Assembly: GCA_900323505.1 (NCBI GenBank)
Contig: OOIN01000038.1
Span: 1-64,000, forward strand
Direction: 5' to 3'
Origin: Ustilago trichophora
Lineage: Eukaryota; Basidiomycota; Ustilaginomycetes; Ustilaginales; Ustilaginaceae
Length of the DNA: 64,000 nucleotides
Shown: positions 26,658 to 36,988 of the stretch, piece by piece
Position numbering within the stretch: position 1 is the stretch's first letter
How the letters are laid out: each line of letters starts with the position of its first letter
Program-made: the position numbers and the translations under genes
The notes under the pieces: model-generated
The model's database searches: none
Told to the model about the DNA's origin: nothing
What the model saw: the letters and a program-made list of their open reading frames with translations, nothing else

Positions 26658-28811
26658 ATGGCGTCCTCAAGACCCGCACCCGAAACGCTGCAACCGCGTG
26701 ACATCCAAGAGGAACGCGCAGCATGTTCGTTCGACGTGGATGCCATGTCGTGCATCCTGCCTGGCTCCAAAGCCGAACGCGACAATGCACGTTGGCTGTT
26801 GTCGCTCCTCAAGGACGATCCTGACCACACCTTTGACAAGCAAGACCGCGTATTCCAGTCTCGAAACGAGCGCTTTTTCAAAGGTCAAAAGGTGGCCTTG
26901 CGCTACTTTGAGATCCGCAACCGCCACGGATTGGACAAGAAGGATGCCGATCTGATGCGACTGTATACGGACGAGTATCTGCCCATCCAAGTGGCCGAGA
27001 GCATGGCTCAACCAACACTGATGCGACAGGCCAGCCCAGAACAGTGGGCTGAATGGGGTCCCATGGTGCGATCCGGGCGCTGGCTTGGATGCTACATGCA
27101 GACCGAGCTCGCGCATGGCTCTAACCTTTCTGCGCTGAGGACGACAGCCACGCTCGACTTGGAGAAAGACGAATGGGTCATCAATACACCTGAGCCATCA
27201 GCAGGCAAAGTGTGGATCGGAGGAAGCGGTCTCACCGCCACCTACGGTGTAGTCATGGCCAATCTCATTATCAGGGGCAAATCGTACGGCATGCATCCTT
27301 TCCTCGTCCACCTTCGCTCCCTCAAAGACCACACCTTGCTTCCCGGTCGACGCATCATGGAGATGGGCTGCAAGCTCGGCGCTCCTGCCATGGACAACGG
27401 CTACATCTGCTTTGACGCAGTTCGCATCCCTCGCACAAACTTGCTCCAACGCTTCCAGACAGTCTCCAAAGATGGCGTCTACGAAAAGCGAAACGCTGCG
27501 GCACAAGTCATGACTCGTGGCACCATGACCTTGGTTCGCGTCGGCCTCTGCGAGATTGCCGCTCATCATCTTGCTCGTGCTGCCACCATTGCCATCCGCT
27601 ACGCTGTCGTTCGACGCCAGGGTACATCGGCTACCAAACCAGACCAGCTGGAACCCAAGATTCTCGACTACGCATCCGTGCAAACCCGCGTTCTCACCGC
27701 CCTCGCCAGCGCCTACGCCATCACATTTGTCAGTCAGCATTTGAGGCTCATGTACAACCAGATGATCGCCGAGATCGAAAATACGGGCAACAGCCGCCTC
27801 TTACCCATCGTTCACGGCTACTCGAGCGTGCTCAAGGCCGTCTGCACCAACGAGTCGCTCGCCGGCATTGAGCGCTGCCGCAGAAGCATGGGCGGACATG
27901 GCTTCAGCCAGGCATCCGGCTTCGACTTTGAACGTAATCAGCCCAACGCTGGTCTCATCTACGAAGGTGAAAACTCGATGCTCTTGGCCGGACCTTCGGC
28001 CAACTTCCTGATCAAGCAGCTGAGCGAGACGCGCAAACGCAATGGTAAAGCGCTGCGACCCGAGCTGGCCTACCTCGAGCTTGTTGCACAGAGCCAGGGT
28101 GCAAACGAAAGCATTGCGAAGCGTGCTCAAGGCGTCAGTGCTCAGCAGATCGAACAGCCAGCTGTCCTGTTGGATCTGCTCGGCTACCGAACCGCGCTTC
28201 TTGTGGACCGATTGGACAAGCACCGCCGCAATGCCCAGAACGCAGACGGCGTCCACAAACACATCGACACCAATCTGGCAGTGCGTGCATCCAACGCTCA
28301 TGGCGCCTATCTCCTCGGTTTCGCCTTCCATAACCTTGTCGAGCAGCTCAAATCTGGTTCCGCCTCTTCAGCAAAGGCTCGCTTCGGTGTGGCCGTGGAC
28401 AAGTCGCACATTGCCGCACTGGAGGCACTGCTGCGCTTTTACCTCATCCAAAACTGCATCTTGTCGCAAGAAACACTGAGCGACTTCCTCGAGCTGCAGT
28501 TGGTGACGTCAGCACAGCTGGAGAGATTGCGAGAGAGCGCAGCGAGATTGTTAGCAGGCCCCATTAGGAGGGACGCTCTGGGATTAGTCGAGAGCTTCGA
28601 CATGGACGACTGGTACCTGTGCTCGCCGCTGGGAAGCAGCGATGGTAGAGCGTATGAGAGGATGATAGAGTGGATGAAGAGGGAGCCGCTCAACCACACC
28701 GGTGAGCACGGGGCTAGGGACGAGAATGGTGTGGTCAAGGGATACCACGATGGCATCGGTCGCTTGATTCGCGGTGAGGCGGTGCAGTTTACTGAGAAGG
28801 CCAAGTTGTAG
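26658..28811 (+). CDS. POX1: Peroxisomal acyl-CoA oxidase
   Basis: 717 residues, close to the usual length of fungal acyl-CoA oxidases (~700). It oxidises acyl-CoA to trans-2-enoyl-CoA with O2 and FAD, producing H2O2, the first step of peroxisomal beta-oxidation. The FAD/substrate region has QTELAHGSNLSALRTTATLD (Glu150 region), then WIGGSG and RIMEMGCKLGAPAMDNGY. The catalytic glutamate is in IYEGENSMLLAGP (Glu436), and SMGGHGFS precedes it. The last three residues, AKL, are a type-1 peroxisomal targeting signal. The ATG at 26658 has context CAACCATGG. Confidence 0.95.
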   Translation: MASSRPAPETLQPRDIQEERAACSFDVDAMSCILPGSKAERDNARWLLSLLKDDPDHTFDKQDRVFQSRNERFFKGQKVALRYFEIRNRHGLDKKDADLMRLYTDEYLPIQVAESMAQPTLMRQASPEQWAEWGPMVRSGRWLGCYMQTELAHGSNLSALRTTATLDLEKDEWVINTPEPSAGKVWIGGSGLTATYGVVMANLIIRGKSYGMHPFLVHLRSLKDHTLLPGRRIMEMGCKLGAPAMDNGYICFDAVRIPRTNLLQRFQTVSKDGVYEKRNAAAQVMTRGTMTLVRVGLCEIAAHHLARAATIAIRYAVVRRQGTSATKPDQLEPKILDYASVQTRVLTALASAYAITFVSQHLRLMYNQMIAEIENTGNSRLLPIVHGYSSVLKAVCTNESLAGIERCRRSMGGHGFSQASGFDFERNQPNAGLIYEGENSMLLAGPSANFLIKQLSETRKRNGKALRPELAYLELVAQSQGANESIAKRAQGVSAQQIEQPAVLLDLLGYRTALLVDRLDKHRRNAQNADGVHKHIDTNLAVRASNAHGAYLLGFAFHNLVEQLKSGSASSAKARFGVAVDKSHIAALEALLRFYLIQNCILSQETLSDFLELQLVTSAQLERLRESAARLLAGPIRRDALGLVESFDMDDWYLCSPLGSSDGRAYERMIEWMKREPLNHTGEHGARDENGVVKGYHDGIGRLIRGEAVQFTEKAKL

Positions 28812-29223
28812 AAACGCACAAGTCATTTCGGAAACGAATTCCATCACATACATGTATTCCCATGTTATGCGCTTGCTACCATGCGCCTGTGCCATCGAAG
28901 GGCAGCGCTCTGAGTGTCTCGATGGAGTGTATAACTAGAGAGAGTGAGGAGAAAGCGAATCGGGCTGTATGTGAAATCGGGAAACTTGGACGCGACTCAT
29001 TGCCCGATGCTGTTGGATTGTGGATGCTCTGAAGTATCCTGCTTGCACCACTTGTCGGAGATCAGTAGCATTTGTGATTGTTGTGGAAAGACATCCATCC
29101 TCGCTTGATCCGAGTCAGATCTTGGGGTCGCGGAAACTACCGACACGACTCTCTCCAGTCCCCGTCCATCCAACACTCGACTCAGATCCAATCTGAATCG
29201 CATCCCGACATCATATTTACAGC
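28812..29223. other. Intergenic between POX1 and EAF7
   Basis: A tandem-gene spacer of 412 bp; the 3' UTR of POX1 and the promoter of EAF7 must lie here. No distinct motif is seen. Confidence 0.4.
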
Positions 29224-31557
29224 ATGGCAGCAGAGACAGCCCAAGTCTCCACATCCGGGGCGACACTTCCAGCCGATGATGATGTTCAGATCGCCTTCCT
29301 CCGCTCCATCGCGCTTCGACGACCAATCGGCCCACACAAGCACTTTAAGATGCTCTCCGTCATCATGGATACTCAGAAGGCCCTCGATATCCGGTACCAA
29401 CGCCTCTCAGCTCGACTAGAGAAGCTCAGCAGCGCAGCACCACCTAGCATCGCAACCGACAACAAGGCCAAACCAACCACCTCCAGCAGTGGTACCAACA
29501 CCGGCGCACGCAGCCGAAGAGGAGCTGCTTCTCTGGTTCCTTCGCGAAAAGCCTCGCGCTCACGTTCTGGAAGCGTCGCCAGCTCCGGTCCGGCCGAAGA
29601 TGATGATGACCGTACCGAGGACGACGCAGAGCAGAATCAGGAGGAGGAACGAGAACGACAGCATGAGACTGAAGAAACGCGACTTGCCATTGCACAGCTC
29701 GGACTGGACCGCAAGGTAAGCGCCGACATGATCTGGAACGAGCTCAACAACCTCTTTGATCTCGAAGCCCTCGATGAGATGGAGGAAGGCGCCATCTTTG
29801 ACACTTCCAGCCAAGCAGGCACAAGCACCGACACTGGCGACTCGAGCAGTTCTGAGACAACACCACGCTCCTCACCGACCAGCTCGAAACGCAAACGCAG
29901 CGGCTCGACCAGGCCTTCCTCTGAAACCAACAAAGCACGCTCGCTCCCCGCCCACGTTCTCTCCAGGTGTGTCTTTCAACATCCCGGCTCGCCCGATTTC
30001 CATCTGGACCGCCAACGCAAGTCTAGACCCAGCCAACAATCGCAAAACTGGATCTATGGCGATGACATCCGCGGCACCGGAGATGGCATGGCCAGGCGCG
30101 ACTTCTATCTGTGGCCGTGGGAGGAGTACGAGCCACTCATCGCTGAGCGCCGTCTGGCAAAGAATCAAGACGAGGAGAAGGGATCCACAGACAGTCAGAG
30201 AAGCTCTCCAGCGCCAGAGGCAGCTTCAGGCGAAAAGAAGACCAAGCGCTCAGCATCGCCTGCCAATGGATCGGATGTTGAGGTCAAGGACGAGAAAGAC
30301 GGATCCGAGGACGACAAGGAGGACGAAGACCTGTCCGAACCAGATTCAGATGCCGACGTGTCCAAGGATTCGACACCAAAGCGACGAACATCTCGCCGAG
30401 GCCACGACGCTGGATCGTCCAAGAAAAAGCTTAACCGTAGCGAGGCACGCGATACCGCAGAAGCACAGAGCGACCATGATGAGGCCGACAAGGACACCAA
30501 AGCCGAAGACGACGTCGAAGAAGTTCCCGACTCCGATGAGGACAAGGACGAAGCCGAGCAAGTCACAACGCGTCGCGGCAGTCGCAAAGCACCCACGCCA
30601 ATCAGCCGCACATCGCGTCAAACCCCTGCAGGCCGCAAGAGCACGTCAGGCACGGTCACTCCCACCCGATCCACGCGACGTAGCCGTCGGGCAGGCAACG
30701 ATGGAGCAGAAGCCTCCGGAGACGAGACTACAGGTGAGGAGAAACCAGAAGCTAGCGATGAGGAGGACGACGAGGAAGCTACTCAAAGTGAAGCAGAAGG
30801 CACCACTCGTCGACGATCCAGCAAAGCACAGCAACCGGCACCAGCGCGCAAGCCGTCCAAGAAGCGGGCTGCGCCGTCAAGTGACGAAGAGGATCACGAG
30901 TCTCGCCCCTCGGTACGACGCCGAAGCAGTCGCAGGGCATCCAAATCAGACGGAGTCGACGCAGCCAACGAGGACGGCGAGGACGAAGAGATGACGGATG
31001 CCAAAGAGGAGCAGAGCGATGCAGGTAGCGAAGCGGCAGCTGAGAGCGGCTCTGAACGAGGTGATGGAGATGAAGATGGAGAGCAGCACGATGGCTCCGA
31101 CAACGAAGAAGATGGAGGTGAAGATGAAGAAGCTGGCTCGGATCAAGGCTCGAACGACGAGGACGGCTCCGACGACGAGGATGGCGAGGGTGGAAGCGAC
31201 AGCGAGTCTACACCAGGGCGTCGAGGCACAGCATCCGGTAAAGGCGCCGCAAACCGTTCCAGCCGTCGCAGCACCGGTGCAGGAGCTGCAAGCCGCTCGA
31301 CACGCGCATCGGTCGTTTCGCGATCGAGCGCAGCCAAAGATCCAGCCCCCTCCACGCCCGCCAAACAAACTCGATCCAGCCGAACCTCTGCAACCCCCGC
31401 TGGCTCGTCCTCGAGACGAGGAAGCAGCGACAAGCAGCAGCAGCAGCAGCAGCAGCAAGCCTCGACGCCTACACCACGCACACCGGCAGCGAGAGCTACA
31501 ACTAGAAGCACGACTTCGTCGGATGCTCGTAGTACTCGACGCACGCCTCGACGCTAG
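29224..31557 (+). CDS. EAF7: NuA4 subunit Eaf7/MRGBP-like
   Basis: 777 residues. The N-terminus carries the CT20/Eaf7 signature: DVQIAFLRSIALRRPIGPHKHFKML, then ADMIWNELNNLFDLEALDEMEE (residues ~165-185). A later block DFYLWPWEEYEPLIAERR ends the recognisable part near residue 315. Eaf7 binds Eaf3/MRG15 in the NuA4 histone acetyltransferase and in the TINTIN module. The remaining ~460 residues alternate acidic (Asp/Glu) and basic (Arg/Ser/Lys) stretches. Near the end there is a run of ten Gln around residue 740. Family members are usually 200-450 residues, so the tail is long. Convergent with SCO1. Confidence 0.85.
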   Translation: MAAETAQVSTSGATLPADDDVQIAFLRSIALRRPIGPHKHFKMLSVIMDTQKALDIRYQRLSARLEKLSSAAPPSIATDNKAKPTTSSSGTNTGARSRRGAASLVPSRKASRSRSGSVASSGPAEDDDDRTEDDAEQNQEEERERQHETEETRLAIAQLGLDRKVSADMIWNELNNLFDLEALDEMEEGAIFDTSSQAGTSTDTGDSSSSETTPRSSPTSSKRKRSGSTRPSSETNKARSLPAHVLSRCVFQHPGSPDFHLDRQRKSRPSQQSQNWIYGDDIRGTGDGMARRDFYLWPWEEYEPLIAERRLAKNQDEEKGSTDSQRSSPAPEAASGEKKTKRSASPANGSDVEVKDEKDGSEDDKEDEDLSEPDSDADVSKDSTPKRRTSRRGHDAGSSKKKLNRSEARDTAEAQSDHDEADKDTKAEDDVEEVPDSDEDKDEAEQVTTRRGSRKAPTPISRTSRQTPAGRKSTSGTVTPTRSTRRSRRAGNDGAEASGDETTGEEKPEASDEEDDEEATQSEAEGTTRRRSSKAQQPAPARKPSKKRAAPSSDEEDHESRPSVRRRSSRRASKSDGVDAANEDGEDEEMTDAKEEQSDAGSEAAAESGSERGDGDEDGEQHDGSDNEEDGGEDEEAGSDQGSNDEDGSDDEDGEGGSDSESTPGRRGTASGKGAANRSSRRSTGAGAASRSTRASVVSRSSAAKDPAPSTPAKQTRSSRTSATPAGSSSRRGSSDKQQQQQQQQASTPTPRTPAARATTRSTTSSDARSTRRTPRR

Positions 31558-31794
31558 TTAGCGTCCGCAGACAACATGTGAACAATCAATACGCCTCCGA
31601 CCACTAGACAGCACGACCGGGTACGTGAGCGCAACGTGAATGACGATTCTACAGTCGGGGTCTAAGATGAATGAAAAGAGGTGGATTAGAAGTGAAGTTA
31701 CGAAGCAATAGTATACAAGTTAAGCTTTGAGCGGATCGTGCTGCGAGACCTGACCGAGATGACAGTACTTCGGTCAACTGTTTCCTCAATATAT

Positions 31795-32691
31795 TTAGAG
31801 AGCAACCTTGTCGCGTCCATCCTTCTGCACCCTCTCCCTGGCATCAGCCTCCTTGATCTCCAGCCCGGCATCGAGCCACTGCTTTACATAGGCATCTACC
31901 TTGTCTCCTGTCTCTTGCGCATTGACACTTCTACCAAAGGCATCGACAAACTTGCCCTCTGGATCCATCAAGTAGAAGAAAATGCTGTGATCCACCAAAT
32001 AATCACCCATGGGGTCAGCACCGGGTGGGGTGCTAAAGTACACCCTGTACGCCTTGCAAGCCTGTTTCACCGCCTCAAATGTTCCCGTCAATCCGACCAT
32101 CCCTGGGTGGAAGTCCTCGATATACCTTGCCAGCTGGGGCACAGTATCACGCGCCGGATCGCACGAGATGAAGACCGGGTTGATGACCTTCTTGCCATAC
32201 TTTGCGTCGATCCTGTCCACCACTTCGCCCATCTTGTCGAGTTCTTCAGGGCAGATATCGGGACAGTTGGTGAAGCCAAAGTAAACCAGGGAGAAGCTGC
32301 CCAGCAGGTCTTCGTGGGTGAAAGGATGCGAGGTGGAAGTGATCAAGTTGAAAGGTCCGCCGATGCGGGGACGACCGACTTTTGCCGCGGCAGTTTCGGC
32401 CTTTCGCCTCTGCTCAACTTTCTGCTTCTCGGAGCGGAAGTAGTAGAGGAGTCCAGCACCGGTGACGAGGAAGAGAAGACCAGCTTTCAGGTTGAAGGGT
32501 CCGATGGCGAGCTTGTCTTTGGCCGACTCTTCGCGTTGGGACGAGTACTGACGAATGCTGAGCGGTGTGATGCGAGCTGCCGATGGACGAGCCATGGTTC
32601 GTGAAAGCTGAGAGAAGCTTCGAGCGCTGAGCTGTTGCGAGCGGGCTATCGTCGAAGAAGAGGCACGCATTGTTGCGGATATGGCATTCAT
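31795..32691 (-). CDS. SCO1: Mitochondrial copper chaperone Sco1
   Basis: 298 residues. The first ~75 residues are Arg/Ser/Thr/Ala-rich (mitochondrial presequence), followed by a membrane segment near LKAGLLFLVTGAGLLYYF. The thioredoxin-like domain contains the copper site: Cys143 and Cys147 in NCPDICPEE, and His235 in VDHSIFFYL. All three ligands are present. It delivers copper to the CuA site of cytochrome c oxidase subunit II in the inner membrane. It shares a divergent promoter of 256 bp with RQC1. Confidence 0.96.
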   Translation of the reverse strand: MNAISATMRASSSTIARSQQLSARSFSQLSRTMARPSAARITPLSIRQYSSQREESAKDKLAIGPFNLKAGLLFLVTGAGLLYYFRSEKQKVEQRRKAETAAAKVGRPRIGGPFNLITSTSHPFTHEDLLGSFSLVYFGFTNCPDICPEELDKMGEVVDRIDAKYGKKVINPVFISCDPARDTVPQLARYIEDFHPGMVGLTGTFEAVKQACKAYRVYFSTPPGADPMGDYLVDHSIFFYLMDPEGKFVDAFGRSVNAQETGDKVDAYVKQWLDAGLEIKEADARERVQKDGRDKVAL

Positions 32692-32947
32692 CTTTGCTGA
32701 TGATCAGTCAATGAAAGGATGAAGCGTTGATGATGGTAGTCTTGCAAAAAAAGATGGCGTTCTTCTCCCGATCCGTTTCTGTGAGGTAAGCTTCCGAGCA
32801 GTGTCTGATGCAAAAACTCGGAAATCGGGTGATCGATTTGTGGCTCAGCGTTGCCTTTGCTCCACTTTGCTCCACTTTGTGCTCCACACGGACCTCAATT
32901 CTTCCTCCCACCTTGCCATTACCATCTCTCCTCTCCAACACCTCAAC
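32692..32947. promoter_or_regulatory. Bidirectional promoter SCO1 / RQC1
   Basis: The two ATGs are 256 bp apart in divergent orientation, so the promoters overlap. A tandem TTTGCTCCACTTTGCTCCACTTTG lies at 32856-32880, shortly before the RQC1 start. No TATA box is evident. Confidence 0.5.
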
Positions 32948-35575
32948 ATGAGCGGCAAGAGGCTCAACAAGCGCCAGCTGCGCGAACAGCAAGAGCTCGA
33001 AGAGTTAGCCGAAGTGCCGTTCCCCACAGCGTCCTCCTCCGGTGCTGCAAGCAAGTCTCCCTTCCAACAGCTCGACGAGGCTTCAGAAGAAGAAAGCGAT
33101 CAGGAAGATGAGGAGAAGGAGGAGGAAGTTGCGCCAGTAGCGGCGAACAAGAAACCTACGACAACTTCTCTCTTCGCTGCGCTTGGCGACAATGGCCAAG
33201 AAGAGCATGACGACGAGGACGATGCCTCGGAGCCAGATCAGGACATCTCCACGCAGCAAGTAGCCAAGAGCAGCAAGAAGAAGAACAAGAAGAAGAAAAA
33301 GAAGGCCGTCGCTGCTGCTCCAAACACCACCGTCGATAACGAAAAAGATGTTGATGTAGCTCAAGATGCCGACTCAAAGCCCATGCAGTCAAAGACAAGC
33401 TCCAAAAAGTCGTCCAAGAAGAAGACCGCCTCTTCTGCTGCTGCATCACCAGCCGCTGTGACCAAATCGAAGGACGTCTCTGAAATGTCTATCGACGAGT
33501 TTGATGCCCTGCTTGCCTCTCAAGCCTCGCTCAACAGTTCCGATCCTTCCAACGCTAGTGTCCGCGCCGGTGGCTCGTCCGCTGCTACTTCCTCTGCTGC
33601 ACTCAACCGCGTCTCGGCTTTCCGCACACATCTCAGTCTCGACCCTCGCAACCTCGACCCTGCCATCGAGCTCCGCCGCCAATTCGGCTCAGCCGCTATC
33701 AAAGCTTACCAATCGGAAGCGTCTTCGTCCACCGGCCGTGCCACCTCTGGTGCACGTGCTCGAGCACAAGCCAACAACCCTAACCTCAAAGTGCGATCTC
33801 TGCTCTGCACACCCAAGGACTACTGGCTGCCTATCAGCCGCAGCTTTACGGGAATGAGTATGGACGTCGTCGACTCCCCCACCCACGGCCGCATTTGCGC
33901 GTGGAAGCACAGCAAAGCATACCGCCAGGTTCAGATGCAGTTCCTCCAAGCTGTACGCTCGTACGACCCCAACGCCCTCATGGCCCTGCTACGAGTATAT
34001 CCTTACCACATCGACACACTGCTGCAGCTCTCCGAATACTCTCGTCATCAAGGCGACCTGGGACAAGCAGCGGATTTCAACGATCGCGCATTGTTCGCTC
34101 TTGAACGCTGTGCCAGTCCATACTTTACATCTTGTCTGTCCAGCACCACCTCCGGCCCACCTCTCGTCAACTTTAACAAGATCGAGAATCGTGCCTTCTA
34201 CCTTGCCATCCACCGAAACATCGGATTCCTCGGTCGAAGAGGCACTTGGCGAACCGCACTCGAGTGGTCCAAACTGCTCCTCGGCCTCGGTCAGGATGGA
34301 GAAGACCACCACGCAGCACTACTCTGGATCGACTTCCTCGCCATCAAATCCCGCCAACATCGCTGGCTTCTTGATCTAATCCAGCGACTCGACGAACAGC
34401 GATCGCGAGCATCCAACGCCGTCTCGCACGTTGACGAACTCTCCGTCCCCGCCCGTACCCTCATCGATTCCACCGACAAGGAGCCCGCCGGAGAGGGCGA
34501 CAGATACTCTGGCACTCTCGACTGGTGTCTCGGTCTCGCCTATTCACGAGCACTCGCCTTCCGTGCCATCGAAAAGGAGGAAGGTGACAAGACCCACATC
34601 CGCTCCAATGCCGCCCTCCGTCTTGCAATCGCACGATTCCCCGCCGTCGTCCCCCTACTCTGCAACAAAGCCGGAGTTGAATTGCCCTCCAAAATCGCTG
34701 GCCACCCCATGTTCCAGCTCGAATCACGTTTTTCCAGCTCCAAGGACACACTACCAGACCTCCTTACCCACATTTACGTGCTTCGCAGCGAGAGTCTTTG
34801 GAAAGAACCGGGCTTTGGCGAATGGTTGCGATCTACGGCTATGTCTCTCTCCGACGCTCTGATTGCCGATTTCGATCTGGGCAACAAACGTCAAACCCAA
34901 CCTGGCGTAGCGAGCCACAATACGAGACAGGGGATCTACCGCCATATCCTGGTATCCGATGTACCAGATACAGTTCGTCAGCAGTTGATCGCTTATCTAC
35001 CACCAAGTATCACGGGTAGCAGTGAACAGATGGACGCGTTCGACTCTGTTCCTCCGACATGTTCTCCTCTCCCTGCGAGTGCTTCGGAGGCCGATGTGGA
35101 AGTGGAGAGTGTGACGCGGTACAACGATGAGTATTTTGCGCCCATTATGGCCGAGATTTCTTCGTCTCGAAGCTCGGGTCAGAGAGGAGGGGGTGGTGCA
35201 GGAGAGGGGGGAGCGGGGATGATGCAAGCTTTCCGCAGAGCACTGCAGGGGTTGGGTGGATTGCAAGGTTGGGATGCAGCGATGGAGAACATGGACGATG
35301 AGACAAGAGGGGATTTAATGGCGCAGGTGATGCAGATGGCTCAGGCTGCACAGCAGGATGGGATGCCGGGTGGATTTGGGGAAGAGTTGGAGGGTGCAGA
35401 AGGCGGTCAGGAGGACGGCGGGAACGGAGGAGGCGGAGGCGGAGGCGGAGGGGCGTTTGCAGCGATCAGGGGAGCGCTGGATGCTATTTGGGGCGGAGGA
35501 GGCGCTGCTGCTGCTCACACTGAGGGCCAGGATGACGATGGTGAAGAAGAAGAACCTCACCAAGAACAGCACTAA
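32948..35575 (+). CDS. RQC1: Ribosome quality control factor Rqc1/TCF25
   Basis: 875 residues from ATG 32948 (MSGKRLNKRQLREQQELEELAE, the usual beginning of the family); the frame is open further upstream but that part is not family-like. After a Lys/acidic region (KKKNKKKKKKAVAAA) comes the Tcf25 domain, with NPNLKVRSLLCTPKDYWLP, HSKAYRQVQMQFLQAVRSYDPNALMALL, and PYHIDTLLQLSEYSRHQGDLGQAADFNDRAL. The C-terminus has a Gly/Glu-rich tail with a poly-Gly run. Rqc1 works with Ltn1, Cdc48 and Rqc2 on stalled 60S subunits, promoting K48-linked ubiquitination of nascent chains. Convergent with CPR6. Confidence 0.9.
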   Translation: MSGKRLNKRQLREQQELEELAEVPFPTASSSGAASKSPFQQLDEASEEESDQEDEEKEEEVAPVAANKKPTTTSLFAALGDNGQEEHDDEDDASEPDQDISTQQVAKSSKKKNKKKKKKAVAAAPNTTVDNEKDVDVAQDADSKPMQSKTSSKKSSKKKTASSAAASPAAVTKSKDVSEMSIDEFDALLASQASLNSSDPSNASVRAGGSSAATSSAALNRVSAFRTHLSLDPRNLDPAIELRRQFGSAAIKAYQSEASSSTGRATSGARARAQANNPNLKVRSLLCTPKDYWLPISRSFTGMSMDVVDSPTHGRICAWKHSKAYRQVQMQFLQAVRSYDPNALMALLRVYPYHIDTLLQLSEYSRHQGDLGQAADFNDRALFALERCASPYFTSCLSSTTSGPPLVNFNKIENRAFYLAIHRNIGFLGRRGTWRTALEWSKLLLGLGQDGEDHHAALLWIDFLAIKSRQHRWLLDLIQRLDEQRSRASNAVSHVDELSVPARTLIDSTDKEPAGEGDRYSGTLDWCLGLAYSRALAFRAIEKEEGDKTHIRSNAALRLAIARFPAVVPLLCNKAGVELPSKIAGHPMFQLESRFSSSKDTLPDLLTHIYVLRSESLWKEPGFGEWLRSTAMSLSDALIADFDLGNKRQTQPGVASHNTRQGIYRHILVSDVPDTVRQQLIAYLPPSITGSSEQMDAFDSVPPTCSPLPASASEADVEVESVTRYNDEYFAPIMAEISSSRSSGQRGGGGAGEGGAGMMQAFRRALQGLGGLQGWDAAMENMDDETRGDLMAQVMQMAQAAQQDGMPGGFGEELEGAEGGQEDGGNGGGGGGGGGAFAAIRGALDAIWGGGGAAAAHTEGQDDDGEEEEPHQEQH

Positions 35576-35764
35576 CATTGCACACACTTGCGTGACACAA
35601 TGTCAATCGCACTCAATTTTTCCGCATTCATGATTCACACCCAGGACACGCTCTCTTCTCTCCCGTTTCTGGTTCGACGTGACCATCACCGATTTCATTC
35701 TAGACTCTTTGAGCACGTGTTTTCTCTACATGTCCAAAACCATCTCTCAACATCTGTGAGCTAC

Positions 35765-36988
35765 CTAGGAAAACATCTTGCTATAAGCCGCTCTCTGAGC
35801 CTTGACCCTAGCCTCTTTCCTCTTGATCAACGCCGTTTGTTCCTTTTTCACACCCGCATCTCCCGGCATCAATTCGTCTGCTCTCTTGAGATCCGCCTCT
35901 GCCCTCTCTTCGTCCTTTTGGGCCACATAACCGAGCGCTCTTCTGTAGAATGCTTTGGCGAGATCGGCCTTGTGCTTTTTCTCCTCTTCGGGAGTGGATC
36001 TTTCCCAAGATGGCCTTGTGTCGGAGAGGTTTTGAATCACCGCTGTTGTCTGTGCCACCGTCACTTTGGGTTGAGGTGGATGCACTTTCAGAGCAGCAAG
36101 GGCAGCGTTGAGCTGAATCGAGGTCTTCAAGCCATTCCATTTGGCGATGAGGTCTGCAGAGGTATCTTCGGGCAAAACAGGATGCAGTTGAAGATAGCGC
36201 AAAGCTTTAAGGTATTTCTCCAGCGCGGAAGCGAAGGCAGATTTGGAGAACAAACCATTGGCAATACCCTTGAGATCTTCGCCAATCTTGAAAGTGGCAG
36301 AGAGATCGGTTTCGAGCTTGTCATCTTGATCCTCGGGGAACTCTTCGTACCTGTCTCCGCTTGCATCGGCTTCGATACCGTAGCTTCCACTCTTAACATC
36401 CTCCGAGTCGGGATCGAGCTCTCCAGAGCTTTCAATCTTGACCTCATGGACGGGCCTATCGTTGCTTTCCGTTTCGCAATTCTCGATCCTCCTCACCACA
36501 TCTTTGCCCTTTACCACCCGTCCAAAGACGACATGCTTGCCATCCAAATGGGGCGTGGGCACGGTCGTGATGAAAAACTGACTGCCGTTCGTGCCCGGAC
36601 CTGCATTTGCCATACTCAACAAGAAAGGCCTATCATGCTTTCCCGTCAGATCCTCATCTTCGAATTTCTCGCCATAGATGCTTTCACCGCCCGTACCATC
36701 TCCCCGAGTGAAATCACCTCCTTGGATCATGAATTTGGGAATGACACGGTGAAAGATGGATCCCGAAAAGGAGAGGGGTTGACCGGTGGAAGCGGTGCGG
36801 TTGTCGGGATTGTTGCTGCATAGGTAGCGGAAGTTTTCAGCGGTTTTGGGGACGAGATGCTTGTAGAGCTCGAGAACGATTCGGTTTGCTCCAGTGCGAG
36901 TCGGGGTGGGCTGGTTGGCAAAGGAAATGTCGAGATAGACGAGGGGGTTGCCCGGCGTGATTGCGGCGTTGGTGGTGGAGGTCGACAT
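35765..36988 (-). CDS. CPR6: Cyclophilin-40 type peptidyl-prolyl isomerase with TPR
   Basis: 407 residues. The cyclophilin domain occupies about 15-185 and keeps the active-site residues: [23 protein letters not shown] (Arg, Phe, Met, Gln), [21 protein letters not shown], and [13 protein letters not shown] (His in place of the usual Trp121 region, as common in Cyp40). The C-terminal half (about 240-400) forms TPR helices with [25 protein letters not shown], which in this family bind the MEEVD end of Hsp90. The protein acts as an Hsp90 co-chaperone in the cytosol. Confidence 0.94.
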   Translation of the reverse strand: MSTSTTNAAITPGNPLVYLDISFANQPTPTRTGANRIVLELYKHLVPKTAENFRYLCSNNPDNRTASTGQPLSFSGSIFHRVIPKFMIQGGDFTRGDGTGGESIYGEKFEDEDLTGKHDRPFLLSMANAGPGTNGSQFFITTVPTPHLDGKHVVFGRVVKGKDVVRRIENCETESNDRPVHEVKIESSGELDPDSEDVKSGSYGIEADASGDRYEEFPEDQDDKLETDLSATFKIGEDLKGIANGLFSKSAFASALEKYLKALRYLQLHPVLPEDTSADLIAKWNGLKTSIQLNAALAALKVHPPQPKVTVAQTTAVIQNLSDTRPSWERSTPEEEKKHKADLAKAFYRRALGYVAQKDEERAEADLKRADELMPGDAGVKKEQTALIKRKEARVKAQRAAYSKMFS

